Shown here piece by piece: positions 41,274 to 54,975 of a stretch of 64,000 nt of DNA. Under the pieces are notes generated by a model that had not been told where the DNA came from, did not search any database, and saw only the letters and a list, made by a program, of their open reading frames with translations. How positions within the stretch are numbered: position 1 is the first letter of the stretch; every line of letters begins with the position of its first letter. The translations under genes were made by a program, and so were the position numbers. Origin of the DNA: Tetradesmus obliquus. Taxonomy: Eukaryota; Chlorophyta; Chlorophyceae; Sphaeropleales; Scenedesmaceae. The stretch spans positions 1,116,001 through 1,180,000 of the forward strand of contig CP126202.1 of NCBI GenBank assembly GCA_030272155.1. The letters run 5' to 3'.

Positions 41274-42294
41274 TCAAGGCGCCTGCGGTTCAGCCGCGTC
41301 CTTATACGCAATAATAGCATCCAGGTAGCTGCCTGTCTTCCTGCCTTGTATGCGCCTGAAGCCTGCCGCCTCAAGCAGGTGGCTGTACTCAGAGAGCTTG
41401 CGCTCCCTGCCATGTGTCTGTGTGAGCATGTTGAGGGACTGCAGCAGCACCTCTGGGGGTGCAGTGCCTGACTCGTCTAGCAGCATCTCACACAGCAGCA
41501 GCGCGCCGCCTGTTACAACAGTTGTATGTTACAACAGCAGCAGCAGCAGCAGCAGCAGCAGGCGCAGCGGCAGTGAGCAGACAAGAACTTGTTTGAGTCA
41601 GCATGTTGAGGGACTGCAGCAGCACCTCTGGGGGTGCTGTGCCTGACTCATCCAGCAGCATCTCACACAGCAGCAGCGCACCGCCTGTTGATGATATAAG
41701 AAGCAGCAGCAACAGCAGTAGCAGCAGCAGCGAGTACAGGAGGTTTGAGTCAGCATGTTGAGGGACTGCAGCAGCACCTCTGGGGGTGCAGTGCCTGACT
41801 CATCCAGCAGCATCTCACACAGCAACAGCCCACCACCTGCTATATCAATTGTTATAACGGGTGTAACACAGCGGCGGCAGCAGCAGCAATGGTGAGCTCA
41901 TAAAAGCATTGGTGTTGCTTGACAGCAGCAGCAACGGGGCCCACAGCCGTGCTGATTTTTGCAGAACGGCATTTCGCACGGCAAACCCACTGCTACAGCT
42001 CCAGTAAAAACAAGAGAGAAACCTGGTTAGAACTGGTTGCTTATGTGGCCTGCAAATCCTGACAACACATCGTATATATCCCAACGTTGACTGAGAAGGC
42101 AATTTTTGCAGTGCCCTGTCGCGTGTTGCCACCCACGGCAGGAGCAAGCAGCTGAGCATGTTATGCACATGTTACACATGTTACTTAAGTAAGCATGTGA
42201 CGTTGTTAGTAACAAGTATGTGACGCACCTACTGGCAGCCTGCTGTACACCAGCCGCAGCAGCTTCAGGCAGCGGGCCTCCTCCCAGTCTGACC

Positions 42295-42347
<53 letters not shown>

Positions 42348-44170
42348 CAGGCAAGCCAATAAGTATCCATGGCGCACAGTGCGCCAACAGCAATCAAACA
42401 CAGATCAAGGCATGCAAAGGAGGCAGCAGTTGCTGTCGGCGTACAGAGTGCACACGCACAGCTGCTGCAGCTATTCCAACCGCGAGTGCCTGCTGCTGGC
42501 AACTCTCAGGCCTGTCACTGTCCACTCCCTCCACAGCTGCTGCTGCAAACTCGTTTTCAACACCAGCACATGTTACTTACCACTCACGATGCACATATCA
42601 CTTAAAAACCCACACAAGCACCAGCAAATGTCATGCATCACATGGGATGCAAGCAAGTTCCTGCAAGCACACGATTACTGTGCTAAGCCTCACCATGCAG
42701 TATCCTCGACAGCACATAAAGATCTCCTGCAGGCAGGCCCGCCTCCTGCGACTCAGCAAAAAAATCTCCTGCAACCCAGCTGACCCTGTCACCCAAACCC
42801 TGAACCCCAGGCGCTGCCGCAAAGTGCTGCTGCGCTTTTGTTACAACGCCCGGCAGGTCAAACACGACCGCGCGCATTCGCGGGTATAGCTCGCACGCTG
42901 CTGCTGCCAGCGCGCCCGTCGCGCCGCCGAGGTCAACTAACATGTTATAACATGTTAGGTCAAACGCGGTCAACACTGGCTTGGCGCTGAGCTGGCATAG
43001 GCCGTGCATGCCTCGCATGAAGCGCAGCACTGCTGCATCGTTTGAATACACACTGGCAAACACGTCTGCGCTATCAAGCCCAAATGCGCAGGACCAGCAG
43101 TTGCTGCCAGTCACTACTGCTGTCTCCAGGTCTCCCCACAACTTGTATAGCAGCGAGTCTGCAGCAACAGGGAAAAGGGTGACATGTGTAGGAGACGTAA
43201 TTAAAAAGTGAGGCGCAGGAACAGCAGTTGCTGCCAATGACGACTGCAATTTCCAGGTTCCTCCACAGCTTGTACAGCCGCGAGTCTTCAGCAGCAAGGA
43301 AGTTTTAAAAGGATAAGAGGCAGTGCATCGGAAGGAACGAGGCGCAGTTGCTGCCGGTCACTACTGCTGTCTCCAGGTCTCCCCATAGCTTGTACAGCAG
43401 CGAGTCTGCAGATGCATGACAATGTGCAAGGAACAGTGGAGACATGGCAGCAGCAGGAGATGCAGGAACAGTGCATTCTGAGGCGCAAGGACAGCAGTTG
43501 CTGCGAGTCAAGACTGCTGTCTCCAGGTCGCCCCACAGCTTGTACAGCAGCGAGTCTGCGGGGACAGGGAGAGAGTGACATGGGTGGAAACATCACGAAA
43601 GAGTGAGACGCAGGACCAGCAGTTGCTGCCGGTCACTACTGCTGTCTCCAGATCACCCCACAGCTTGTATAGCAGCGAGTCTGCAGGCAACATGAAAATG
43701 TGACATTGCCAGGCAGCGCGGCAAAAAGAGTAAGGGGCAGTTGCTGCCAGTCACAACTGCTGTCCCAGAGCTTGTACAGCAGCGCATCTGCAGCAACCTG
43801 CAAGTCCATCAGATGAAAGGGCAGCGCAGCAGAAAGAGCGACGCGCAGCTGCTGCCAGTTACCCTAATCACCCTCACCTGAGTGGATTATGTAGCCGACT
43901 AGCGAGTGCTGTGAATCCCGTGTCAGGTACGTGTGTGCCAGATCCGTCAAAAAGTATCCATCCCTGCTGCCACCCAGCAGCTGCAGTGACACAGCAGCAT
44001 CCAATAGTCTGCCCAGGCCATCATGACTTGGCTCTGCTCCTTCTTTCGACAGTAGCCTCGCAAGCTGCTGCAGACTCAGCGTGTGCCTGCTGCTGCTGCT
44101 GCTGCTGTTGCCTGCTGCTGCTGCTGCTGCTGAGGCGATTGGGCTGCTGCTGCTGGCTGTGTTGGCGGCG

Positions 44171-44209
<39 letters not shown>

Positions 44210-44591
44210 GGTCCCAGCTGCAGCAGGTCGCACACTCCTAGGCTGACCAGTGTGAACAGCACCTGCGGTATGAACACAACACGATCGTGATGTTTGCAAC
44301 TTTCAGCACTGGTGATAGTGACACATGTTGAAAATCATTAACAAGCTACATTGCTGCCTCATAGCGCTGGTCTGCTTGGCTCTGTGTTCCACGCTGTTGT
44401 GTGTCAGCATTGGCAGTACTTGTTGATTGTGCTGCTGCAGGATTGTAATGTGTGGTGCCACTGTTGAATATTTTGTTTACACCCCTACAGTGCAGCAGAA
44501 TCAAACATGGCCAGCCCACCTTTGATTTGCGAAACCCATTCAGCAGTTCTAGCACTGGTGCCGCATCTGGCAACTCCTGAGCGTCTGCCAT
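41274..44591 (-). CDS. acetylserotonin O-methyltransferase (ASMT)-like enzyme
   Basis: SAM-dependent small-molecule O-methyltransferase of the ASMT/hydroxyindole type, expected to methylate N-acetylserotonin to melatonin or a related phenolic. Five exons in phase: 44520-44591, 43878-44262, 42694-43158, 42229-42288, 41274-41509, giving 405 residues. The N-terminal dimerisation helices (VLFTLVSLGVCDLLQLG) are interrupted by a poly-Gln/Ser/Ala insert. Then come LLDAAVSLQLLGGSRDGYFL, the SAM loop LVDLGGATGAL, VVFDLPGVV, SWVAGDFFAE, and RILHDWEEARCLKLL with the likely catalytic His307 at the exon 3/4 junction. MLLDESGTAPPEVLLQSLNM and LLEAAGFRRIQ...KTGSYLDAIIA close the fold. It matches vertebrate ASMT and plant OMTs well from memory; substrate is inferred. 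No transit or signal peptide is obvious. Confidence 0.92.
41515..41850 (-). repeat. tandem copies of the 5' part of ASMT exon 5
   Basis: Two complete extra copies (about 41598-41690 and 41745-41838) of the segment GGALLLCEMLLDESGTAPPE then VLLQSLNMLTQT, each with a CAACAG or similar acceptor in front, precede the true exon (41274-41509) in transcription order. Spacing is about 150-170 bp. Confidence 0.9.
43225..43810 (-). repeat. five to six tandem copies of the 5' edge of ASMT exon 3
   Basis: The minus-strand segment encoding DSLLYKLWGDLETAVVTGSN occurs at the true exon start (43095-43158) and again near 43240, 43365, 43505, 43635 and, decayed, 43755. Each copy is preceded by a CTGCAG or CCGCAG acceptor. 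Spacing is about 115-145 bp. Confidence 0.9.
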
Positions 44592-45680
44592 ATACGGAAC
44601 CTTTGTTTCAGGGGTAGGCTAGCTAAATCCTTCACTAATCGCGCCGATGCGGGACCCGCTTGCAATGAGAGCGGCAGGCTGCACTTGGCCTCCTGCTGTT
44701 GTGCTACTGCTGTTAATACTGCTGCTGAACTGCTACAATTGTTGAACTGCCAAGGTTACTGCAGCGATCGTCTTGTTACGTGTGTAGTCAACATTTGTAG
44801 CAACATACAACGTGGCTTGAATCGAGCAGAAAGCCGGATGCTTGTGTGCTGGTGCCACGATGGTGCGTCGGCGTTTAGTTGCGTATGATATCTATACAGA
44901 CAAATGGTATATCGAACGCACATTAACTACGATTTGTGTCTATATGCTGTGGGTCGTAGGATCGCCGAAGGGACCAAGGAACAAAGACACGCTCGAAAGG
45001 ACTGTCCTACTGCAGATGACATGTTCCGCGTGCAGAGATCAGCGGTTCCAGCTCGGGGATGAGTCTCTTACAGCATATTTTTTTCTCCTGACCAACAGGG
45101 CGCGTGCGTGTGAACTGTTCATAGCAGTACTTGTAGTGCGTCACCCAGCATCAGCGGCCAGCAGACGTGTACCAAGTCGTTCGCCCTTCCCAACGAGCTG
45201 ACAACCTCCAAATCATACAATTGAAGCTGACGTCGCTCGTCCGAGTCCGTGTAGGCTGAGCATTAGGTGAGTGCTGTCATCATGGTGCAGTGCGGCTTGA
45301 TCGCAGCACGCTGGATCTGCACGTCGACTTTATTGCTGTAGTTGAACATCATCATGTCATTGATCATCTTGCTTGGCGTCTCCGACGGAGCTCGCTGAGC
45401 ACTCTGAAAGGCTGCATCACATCTGTCAGCAGCATTGCTGCTGCTGTGTACACACATTGCACGCAAGCATGCAGTGCCCACGCAGCAAGCACACATACTG
45501 GATGTCATCGACATTTCATCCACCACTGCACTTGCTAATCTGTCCCTCCAAAGCTGCAGCACTGCCATTGCTGCTCAAGCGCAAATCCTGCGTTTGAACC
45601 CTCTCCTTGCTGCTGCTTGCCCTGCAGTCGTTTACACCCACCGCTACGCCGCGGTTCACCAAGCATAAATCGTCCCTACC
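44592..45680. other. divergent intergenic region between ASMT and the giant H2A gene
   Basis: Start codons of ASMT (minus) and the giant gene (plus) are 1,089 bp apart. Two small frames lie here: plus 44842-45201 (119 codons; from the inner ATG it begins MVRRRLVAYDIYTDKWYIER) and minus 45263-45568 (101 codons, ATG start, ending KVDVQIQRAAIKPHCTMMT). Both are non-repetitive and A/T-richer than their neighbours; neither is a recognised family. They may be chance frames or small genes. The rest presumably holds both promoters. Confidence 0.35.
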
Positions 45681-48600
45681 ATGGAGCAAGACGTCCCACA
45701 GCATCAACCGCAAGATCAGCAGCAGTTCATGCAGCAGCGCACCACCAGTGCTACTGCTCCTGGACTAGAGACAGTCAGCGTGGACATCAATGCGGTCAAG
45801 ATCAACATAACACGCAAGAGGCAGTGGCAGCCAGGTGCGGCACACTTTTAGAATTTTGTGCATAACTGTACACCAGCGTATGCACAGATTGTATCTGGCA
45901 GTATACCGGGGAATTTTCCAATGTTCCATCTGTTGCATGGATGTGTTGCTGCACATGAGTGCAGCGTGCAGCAGGCATGCTCTGTCACCTCAAGTACCTG
46001 CTGCATTCGGTGCCATAGCATTCAGTCAGTTGCTCTGCCACTCGGCCGCGCCTTGAGCGCTGCTGTAAGCATCACACACCAGCACCAAGTTCACTGATGC
46101 ACGCTCTCACACACCCTCGTTCCCCCTTGTTTGTTTATGCCATATGCAGGCACTGCGCCTGCGCCACCATCCCTGGGTGCCTCACAGCCAGAAGACCAAG
46201 AAGATGAAGAGACAGCAGCAGCAGCAGCTGGTACCGCACCTTCTGCTGCTGCTGCAGAGGTGCCGCTGGATGAAGGCAGCAACCCCTTTGCCACACCGGC
46301 GCGCGCTGCGCCAGTGCGCGCGGCTGCAGCTGGCGTGACCCCTGAGGAGCCTGCAGGGCAGCGCGCACAGGTGACTGCTTTGACATGAGCACATGTGTTT
46401 GCAGCAAGAGTACCTGCGCATTTAATGTATATAGTATGTTTTGTTTAAATGTTGCCCAGTGTTGCCTGCATGAGCCTGCAGCGGCAGGCGTGACGCCTGA
46501 GGAGCCTGTAGCGCAGCGCGCACAGGTGACTGCTTTGAGTTAGATGAGAAATGTGTGCAGCAGAAACACCTGGGAGCATAGTATTGTCTGCATGAGGCTG
46601 CAGCAGCTTGCCTGACGCCAGAGGAGCCTGCAGGGCAGCCCGCACAGATGCGGCACATGACCAAGCGTTGCTGGGGAAGCAGGCAAAAACTGCGTGCATT
46701 GAATACGGCTGCATGCATTGTAGCTGGGCTGACTTCAAAGGAGCCTGCAGGGCAGCCCACACAGGTGCGGGTGTGGTGACATATGTATCCCCTGCAAATA
46801 CCAAGCATGTGGTGCAGCTTATGGTGTTGTCATACAGTTGCTTACAACACAGCTGTCAGCTGCTGCTCACCTTTCGGGACAAGATTATATCAGTAATCTC
46901 TGCGGTGTCACTGCCATACTAACTCTTGCCTCACCTTGCTTTGCTGTCCTGCTTTGTCTGTGTCTGCAGCCCAACGCAGCTGCTGCGGCAGCGCCGGCAG
47001 CAGCAGCCACACCAACACCCGGCACTGCTGCTGCTGCTACTCCTACAGGCGCCCCTCCAGGCGCTGTGCATGTGACCACCACCACAACTGCTGCTCAGCT
47101 GCAGCCAGGTGCAGGTGAGCTGATGCTGTTGTTTGACCAATGTTTGACCATTGTTTGACCACTGTTTATATCAATCATGATGATATCGTTAGCTGGGAAG
47201 TTGTGTATTTTTGTTGATGTATTGTGGAATAGCATAGATTGCCGCTGCGCCAGGCCAGTTGAGCTGCTGCGGCTGCTGCCTTGCCGCTGTACAGCAGCAG
47301 CTGTGGTGTGTAGCTGAATGTGAAAACCTCGCGTCCATCAATGAATGCGCAGCAGTGGCGTCCAGGTTGTACAGGCCTGACGGCGTTGCTCATCCTGGAC
47401 GCAACTGCTGCCTGAACACCTTGGCCGTGGAGGCTGTCGCGGCAACCAAACTTTGACCAGCGATCTACCATTGTTTGACCAGCTCAATCATAGTGTTCAG
47501 CTGGCGCGTGTGTGTGCTGTTGTTTCCGCCGGTTGTGTGTGGTGTAGCATGAACTGCACTGCTGCACTAGGTGTAGTTGAGCTGCTGCAGCTGCTGCGGC
47601 TGCTGCCCTGCTACTGCACAGCAGCGTGTGTGTGTAGCTAATTGCGCCATCCCTGCGCGCCTCATGATCAGTGCAGGCACAGCAGTGGCGTTCAAGATGT
47701 GAAACACAACAGGTGTTGCCCAACCTGGACGCAACTGCTGCGCAATCACCCTGGTGGAGCTGCTGTGGCTGTCATGGCCCACTTAGTTTTAGCTGATTGT
47801 GTGTGCAGCAGTGTGAGCTGCACTGCTGCGTCAGGTGCAGTGGACCTGCTGCAGCTGCTGTACAGGGCAGGAACAACAGTACTACAACCTCAACAGCAGC
47901 AGGCCGTGTTGCCGTGTCGCCGTGTCGCCGCTAGCTGGTGTGTAGCTGAGTTCACACCCATGCGCCCCCCAGTGAATGCGCAGCAGAGACGTCCTGGTGC
48001 TCGACATCGCTGAGTTGTTGCTCAACCTGGACGCAACTGCTGCGCTGTCACCCGGGTGGAGCTGCTGTGGCGGCAGCCAGTGTTTGACCAGTGATCTACC
48101 ATTGTTTGACCAGCTGGAGCATATTCTTCAGCTGTGACACGTGTTTGCTGTTATCTGTGTCGCTTGTTTGTCATACAGCATGAACTGCACCGCTGCACTA
48201 GGTGTAGTCGAGCTGCTGCAGCTGCTGTGGCTGCTGCCCTGCTGCTGTGCAGCAGCGTGGGTACAGCTGACTGCAAAATCTTGCATCCCCGATGAATGCG
48301 CAGCAGTGGCGTCCAAGTGGAGGACGCGAGTGACCGTGTCCCTTATTCTGGACGCAGCTGCCGCACATTCTGCATGGTGGAGTTGCTGCTGGTGACTGCC
48401 GCATGTGCCTTGGCCGTTTTCGTACATCATGTTGTGTTACCAATAGCATTACCAATATCAACACCGAAGTATAGGACAAACCTACCTCGGCTAGTTTGAG
48501 GCAATGCAAGAGCGATTGTGGGAGGAGGCAGGAGCTGGCGCTTGGCTTGGTACTGACAGCCAGCCAAGTCCCAGCTGCTGACTCAGCCCAGATGGCTTGC

Positions 48601-49311
48601 TCCCCTTTATCCCCTTTCCCCTTTTCCCTCTCTTGGTTGCCTCGCTTTCCTGGTTGTCTAAGGCATGGTCACAGCAGCCAGTGAGGCACAAAAAGCACAC
48701 GTGGGCCAGGGCAGCAGCTCATGTTGTTGCTGTTGGGGGTTGTTGTTTATGTTCCTGACTGCCCAGGCCCCATTCACAGCAATACAATAAAGCGAGGCGC
48801 GCAACAGCACACTTGGGCAAGGAATGTCTGCAAGCGTGATAATGAAATAGTGATCCCTCACCTTCCCCCGTCTCCTGTTCTTTCAGCCGCTCCTGTGGGG
48901 CGCGGGGCCGATAGCGACGTTGCTATGGCTTAAATGGTAACATGATGATGACGTGGGCAAGGACAGCAGCTGGTACTGCGCAGGGCGACACCTCTTCGCC
49001 CCGCAGCACCAGCTGCTGACTCAGCCCAAGTGGCCTGCGGCCCTGCTGCCTTTCATCAAGTGGCTTCTGTGATATGTGGTGTATGGCGATATGATGACAT
49101 AGTGTACACATAGAGTCTGGCTGACATGCAATGGATGTTGCTTTGTTTGTTGTTGTGATCTGAGGCCTGCGTGCACACATGCAGCACTAGCACAGCTGGG
49201 GCTAAGAAGCATGACACAGACCACGCTGCTGCAGCATGTTCTGCTTGGTGGTCGCGGTGTCAGTGGTGTAGTGGCAGGGATGCTAGCAAACCTCAAACCC
49301 TTTCACGAAGG

Positions 49312-49360
<49 letters not shown>

Positions 49361-50470
49361 CAACAGCAGCAGATGCGCTCAGGCGGGGGCTGGCCCATAT
49401 GCCGTCAGCTGTTGCTGTTGATGTATCACACCCCCCGCCTCAGTGCATGGCACTGCTTGTTCTGGTGCCAGATGGTGTAATGGCAGCGCTGCTAGCAAAG
49501 CTCAAACCCTTGCACAAAGGACAGCAGCAGCATCACCACGTGCGCTCAGGCGGAGGATACTTGACAATGGGCTCCTTTTGCTGCTGTCCTTACCCATCTC
49601 CCACCTCAGCGCATGGCACTGTTTGCTCTAGACTCTGTTCAGTATGTTGCACGATTTGCTTTAGACTCTGTTTGGTTGAACCTCACCCTATCTCGCTGCC
49701 CGTGCTCGTGCTGTTTGTCACCATCTCATTCAACTTGTACATTTTGCTACATCACTTGCTCTCAGTTCGCTCACCTCGTTTCAACATCTCAACAACGCAT
49801 GGATGTGTATGCATGCATACGTATCCTATATGCACCCTGTGCAGGTGCCGGTGCCATTGCTGGCACTCTGACGGCAGTGTCCTCAGCTGTGCGCCCCCTG
49901 GCAGCAAGACTCATCAAAGTGTTTTGATTTCAAACAACAACGGGAATGCATGCATTCACTGCTTGCAGGTGCACGTGTCATTGCTGGCACCCTGGCGGCA
50001 GTGCCCTCAGCTGTACCCCCCCCCCCCCCCCGGCAGCCAACGCCATCATTTTGTGCTGATAATCACACATTGAAACAGAATGCATGCATGTATTGCACAT
50101 GTTCTGCAGGTGCCGGTGCCATGGCTGGGACGCTGGCGGCAGTGCCCTCAGCCGTGCGCCCCCTGGCAGCCGTCCAGATCTGATCAAGTCGTCTAGAATG
50201 TTGAAATGTAACAGGAATGCGTGCATTCACTGCTTGCAGGTGCTGGAGCCATTGCTGGCACCCTGGCCGCAGTCCCCTCAGCCATGCGGCCCCTGGCTGC
50301 CGAACTCACCCATTCGTTTGTGAAGTCGAACAATAATGGAATGTATGCGTTCTTTGCTTGCAGGTGCAGGTGCAATCGCCGGCACACTGGCAGCAGTGCC
50401 CACAGCCGTGCGCCCCCTGGCTGCCAGCGCCATTGCAGCAGCATTGGGACCAGACGCCACCACACCACAC

Positions 50471-50511
<41 letters not shown>

Positions 50512-52843
50512 GCCAACAGAAGCAGCAGGCACACCAGCACCACCACCAGCAGCAGCAGCAGCAGCAGCTGGTGAGGCAAGTGACTACCATGTGCATGAGC
50601 CGGCAACATCTGCTGATGCTGATGCTGATGCAGCAGGTGCTGCTGCACACCAAGCAGCAGCAGATGGTGCAGATGCAGGCGGCAGCAGCGCGCATCCACT
50701 CACTGCAGCAGCAGCTGCTGCTCAGCACACGCAGCACACCACAGTGGAAGAGCTGTTTGATGTCTCAGAGCTGCTGCTGGGCAATGGTGATGATGCAGCA
50801 GCAGCAGCAGCAGCAGCAGTGCCAGCAGCAGCGCCAGCAGCAGCAGCAGCGCCGGCTGCTGGTGGTACTGAAGCCGCCAGCACTACAGCAGATGACTCAG
50901 TGCTGCTGCCGACACTGGTGTATGAGGACGTGGCTGCTGCTGCTGCTGCTGGGCCTGAAACACTAGTTGCTGCCCTAGACGCTGCTGCTTCTGCTGCGGC
51001 TGCTGCCACACCGCAGCATCAGCAGCAGCTGCCGCTGTCCTTTGCACCCCTGGCAGCAGCACCAGCAGTGCCACTAGCAGCAGCAGCAACAACAGGCGCA
51101 CCTGCTGCTGCTGCTGCTGCTGCTGTGGTACCAGTGAGCTTTGATTCCTCAGAGCAGCAGCTTCCAGAGGAAGCAGTAGCCGCTGCAGCTGCTGTAGCGG
51201 CAGCAGCAGTGGCAGCAGCAGCAGCAGCACAGCAGGCTGCGGGTGCTGTTTCCGGCCCTGGCAGCAGTGCACCTGCAGGTGCTGCAGCAGGTGGCACAGC
51301 AGAAGCTGGCGACTCAGCAGCAGATGTGACAACTGCAGATGGTGCAGCACAAAAGCGTGGCAATGCGGCTGTGGATGTGGCTCCTGCTGCTGCTGAGCAG
51401 GTCGGAAAGGAGACGGTGCACAGAATGTTGCGTGTGGCTGCAGCGGCAGCAAAAGGTGGCAGCAGTGACGGAACTGCTGGGCAGCCAGCGACGGGAGATG
51501 GTGCGACAGCAGAACATGCTGCTGCTGCTCCTGCAGCTGCTGAGCAGGTTGGGGAGGAGGCAGTGCACAGAGTGGAGCGTGTGGCAGCAGCAGCACGCAA
51601 GCAACCTACTGATGAAGCAGCAGCAGAGGCAGGCGGGGAGGGAGTGACAGCAGACGGTGCCACGGCAGAGCGTGACGATGCAGCTGCTGCTGCTCCAACT
51701 GCTGCTGAGCAGGTTGGGGAGGAGGCAGTGCACAGAATGGAGCGTGTGGCTGCAGCAGCAGCAGCAGCAGCGGATGGTGGCAGCAGCAAAATCCCCTCTG
51801 AGCAGCCAGCGACGGCAGACGGTGCCACAGCAGAACGTGACCATGCAGCAGCCGCGGCTGCTCCTGCTGCTGCTGAGCAGGTTGGAGAGGAGACGGTTCA
51901 CAGGGTACACCGTGTGGCAGCAGCAGCAACCAAGCAACCTGCTGATGAAGCAGCAGCAGCAGCAGCAGCAGCAGACGAGCCGGAAGGGGGGTTTACGACA
52001 GCAGACGGTGCCACAGCAGAGCGTGATGATGCAGCTGCTGCTGCTCCTGCAGCTGCTGTGCAGGTTGGAGAGGAGGCAGTGCAGAGGGTGCAGCGTGTGG
52101 CAGCAGCAGCAAGCAAGCCACCTGCTGATGCAGCAGCAGCAGCAGCAGAGGCAGGCGGGGAGGTTACAACTGCAGATGGCGCCACAGCAGAGCGTGATGA
52201 TGCAGCAGCAGCTGCTGCTGCTGCTTCTCCTGCTGAGCAAGTTGGAGATGAGGCAGTGCACAGAATGGAGCGCGCGGCAGCAGCAGCAGCAGCGGAGCCA
52301 GCCGCAGGGGAGGCAGCACATGCTGCTGATGCTGCTGCACCGGCTGAGACTGAGACTGTGCCTCTGGAGGTAGCAGCAGCTGCAGCAGAGGCCGCAGCAG
52401 CTGCAGCCGCTGCTGCTGCTGCCACAGCAGTTGCCAATGCCTTTGCAGAGCTTGCTCCAGGCTCTGGAGACATCCAGCTGACCTCACCGGCAGCAGCAGC
52501 AGCAGGGCTGGAGCCGGCGGCTGCCGAACTTGGAAGTTTACTAGGAAGTTCACTGCTGGGCTTTGAAGCTCTCGGTGTGAACTTGGATGTGAACTTGGGC
52601 GTGAATGTGGGGCTGGAGATGCAGCGGGCAGCAGTGCCGGAAGGCCAGACTGCACTTGGCATTGTACAGCAGGGGCCAGTGTTTGAACTGTTTGGCCAGC
52701 AGCAGCAGCAGCAGCAGCAGCGGCAGCAGCAGCAGCAGGGCTTAGGGTTGTTTGAGAGTGCGCTGCTGCAGGCATCACAGGAGGACACAGCAGCAGCTGG
52801 TGAGGTGGCAGGTGACTTGGGTGGTACCTTGCAGGTTGCCGAC

Positions 52844-52875
<32 letters not shown>

Positions 52876-52942
52876 TCGCAGGCGAAGCCGCTTCAGCACG
52901 CAACGCCGCACCAGCCAGCAGCAGCAGGGCGCTACAGAGGCA

Positions 52943-52979
<37 letters not shown>

Positions 52980-53698
52980 CCCCTGGCAGCTTGCTGGGGC
53001 GCTTTGGTTTGCCTGCTGCTGCTGCCACTTCAGCTGGATCAGCAGAAGATGCAGAGGACCAGCAGGGCACAGCAGCAGCAGCAGAAGCAGCAGCAGCAGG
53101 GCGGCGCAGCCGGCAGTTCAGAGGCCTGCCTACATATGAAGAGCAGGCAGAGGAGCTGCAGCAGCAGGAAGATGAAGATACAGCAGCAGAAATGGAGCTG
53201 TACCAGCTTGGCAGCATCACAGTTCAGCGTGATGATGTTGATGGTGATGACATTCTGGAGTATGCAGCCACGGCAGCAGATGCTGCAGCAGCAGAGGATT
53301 CTCTGTTTGCAGCTTTGGATCTGCCCACCACGCCAGATGCTGCTGCTGCCGCTGCTGCTGCTGCTCATCGCCGCCGCCGCAGACGCAGCAGCAGGCAGGC
53401 TGATCAGGCATTGCAGCAGCAGCAGCAGCAGCAGCAGCGCACAAGGCAGGCAGGAGTGCGGCTGTTCAACCCATGGAGTGCGGCAGCAGCAGCAGGCAGC
53501 ATCGCTGCGACACTGGTGGGTGCGGTGCGGTCTGTGGTGGGCGGCATTGCTGGCGAGCTTGCTGCTGCTACTGCTGCTTCATCTGGAGAGGAGGCAGAGG
53601 AATTGGCGGCAGCAGCAGCAGCAGGAGATGAGGAGGAGCAGCTGGCAGCAGCAGAGGAAGAGGAGGAGGAGCAGGAGGAAGAAGATGCAGAGCTGGCG

Positions 53699-53736
<38 letters not shown>

Positions 53737-54937
53737 GGAGGAGGGAGAGGATGAGCAGGCAGATCAGGGTGCTGCTGCAGCTGAAGAAACAGAGTTCAGC
53801 CCCGAAGCAGGTCCTGCTGTGGATGATGATTTGGCAATAGCAGCAGCAGCACATGAGACAGCAGCGGCAGCAGCGGTAGGTCCTGCTGCTGCAGTGGATG
53901 ATGCTGGCGGCAGTCCTGATGTTGCACGCGCTGCGGCGCAGGCTGCAGCCGCAGCTGTGCAGGCAGCTGAAAAAGAAGCAGCAGCAGCAGGTAGGGAGGC
54001 TGGTACAGCAGCAGCAGCAGCAGCAGCAAGCACAGAGGGCCTTGCGAGGACAGCAGCATCAGCAGCTGCAGCAGCAGCAGTTGATGCTGTGGGCGAGGGT
54101 GATGCAGCAGCAGCAGTAGCAGCAGGGGATGCTGCGGCAGCAGCAGCAGTGCAGGCTGCTGCTGCTGCTGGGCCTGGGGCTGTTTCAGATGAGGCTGTGA
54201 TAGCAGCAGCAACTGCAGCGGCTACTGCTGCTGCTACTGCCACTGCTGCACTGACTGGAGCAGCTCTGAAGGAGGCAGAGGATGAAGCGACAGCAGCAGC
54301 AGCAGCAGCAGATGCTGCTGCTGCATTGGAAGCAGGGCCAGTAGAAGACAGCATGCTGGTGCTGCCAGCAGCCACAGATGATGGTGAAGAAGCACCTGCC
54401 GCCGCTGCTGCTGCTGCAAATGAGACAGAGCTTGCAGCAGCTGCTGCTGTTGATGCATCTGACATTGAGGCAGAGGCAGCAGCAGAGGCTGACAGGGCAG
54501 CAGCAGCAGCGGCAGCGGTTGCTGGCAGAGAAGCAGCAGATGCAGCAGATGCAGCAACAGCAGCGGAAGCAGGGGATTCTGACAAGGCAGGTGATGCTGC
54601 TGTTGCTGGCGGGGAAGCAGCAGATGCAGCAGCAGCAGCAGATGCAGCAGTAGCAGGTGATACTGACGAGGCAGCTGCAGTTGATGCTGCTGTGGCAGCA
54701 GTGGATGAGGCTGTAGCAGCAGTTGAGGCTGCTGAGCACGCCGCAGCAGCAGCAGCAGCAGATGCAGCTCCTGGATCTGTTGAGGATGATGCAGCTGCTG
54801 TCAGTGATGCAGCAGCAGCAGAGGAAAAAGAAGGAGAGGACGAGGATGAGCAGCAGCAGCAGCAGCAGCATGGCAACCTGTCAGACAGCCAGCTGGAGGA
54901 GCAGCTGCCTGGCTGGCAGCCGGTGCGCAAGCGCAGC

Positions 54938-54975
<38 letters not shown>

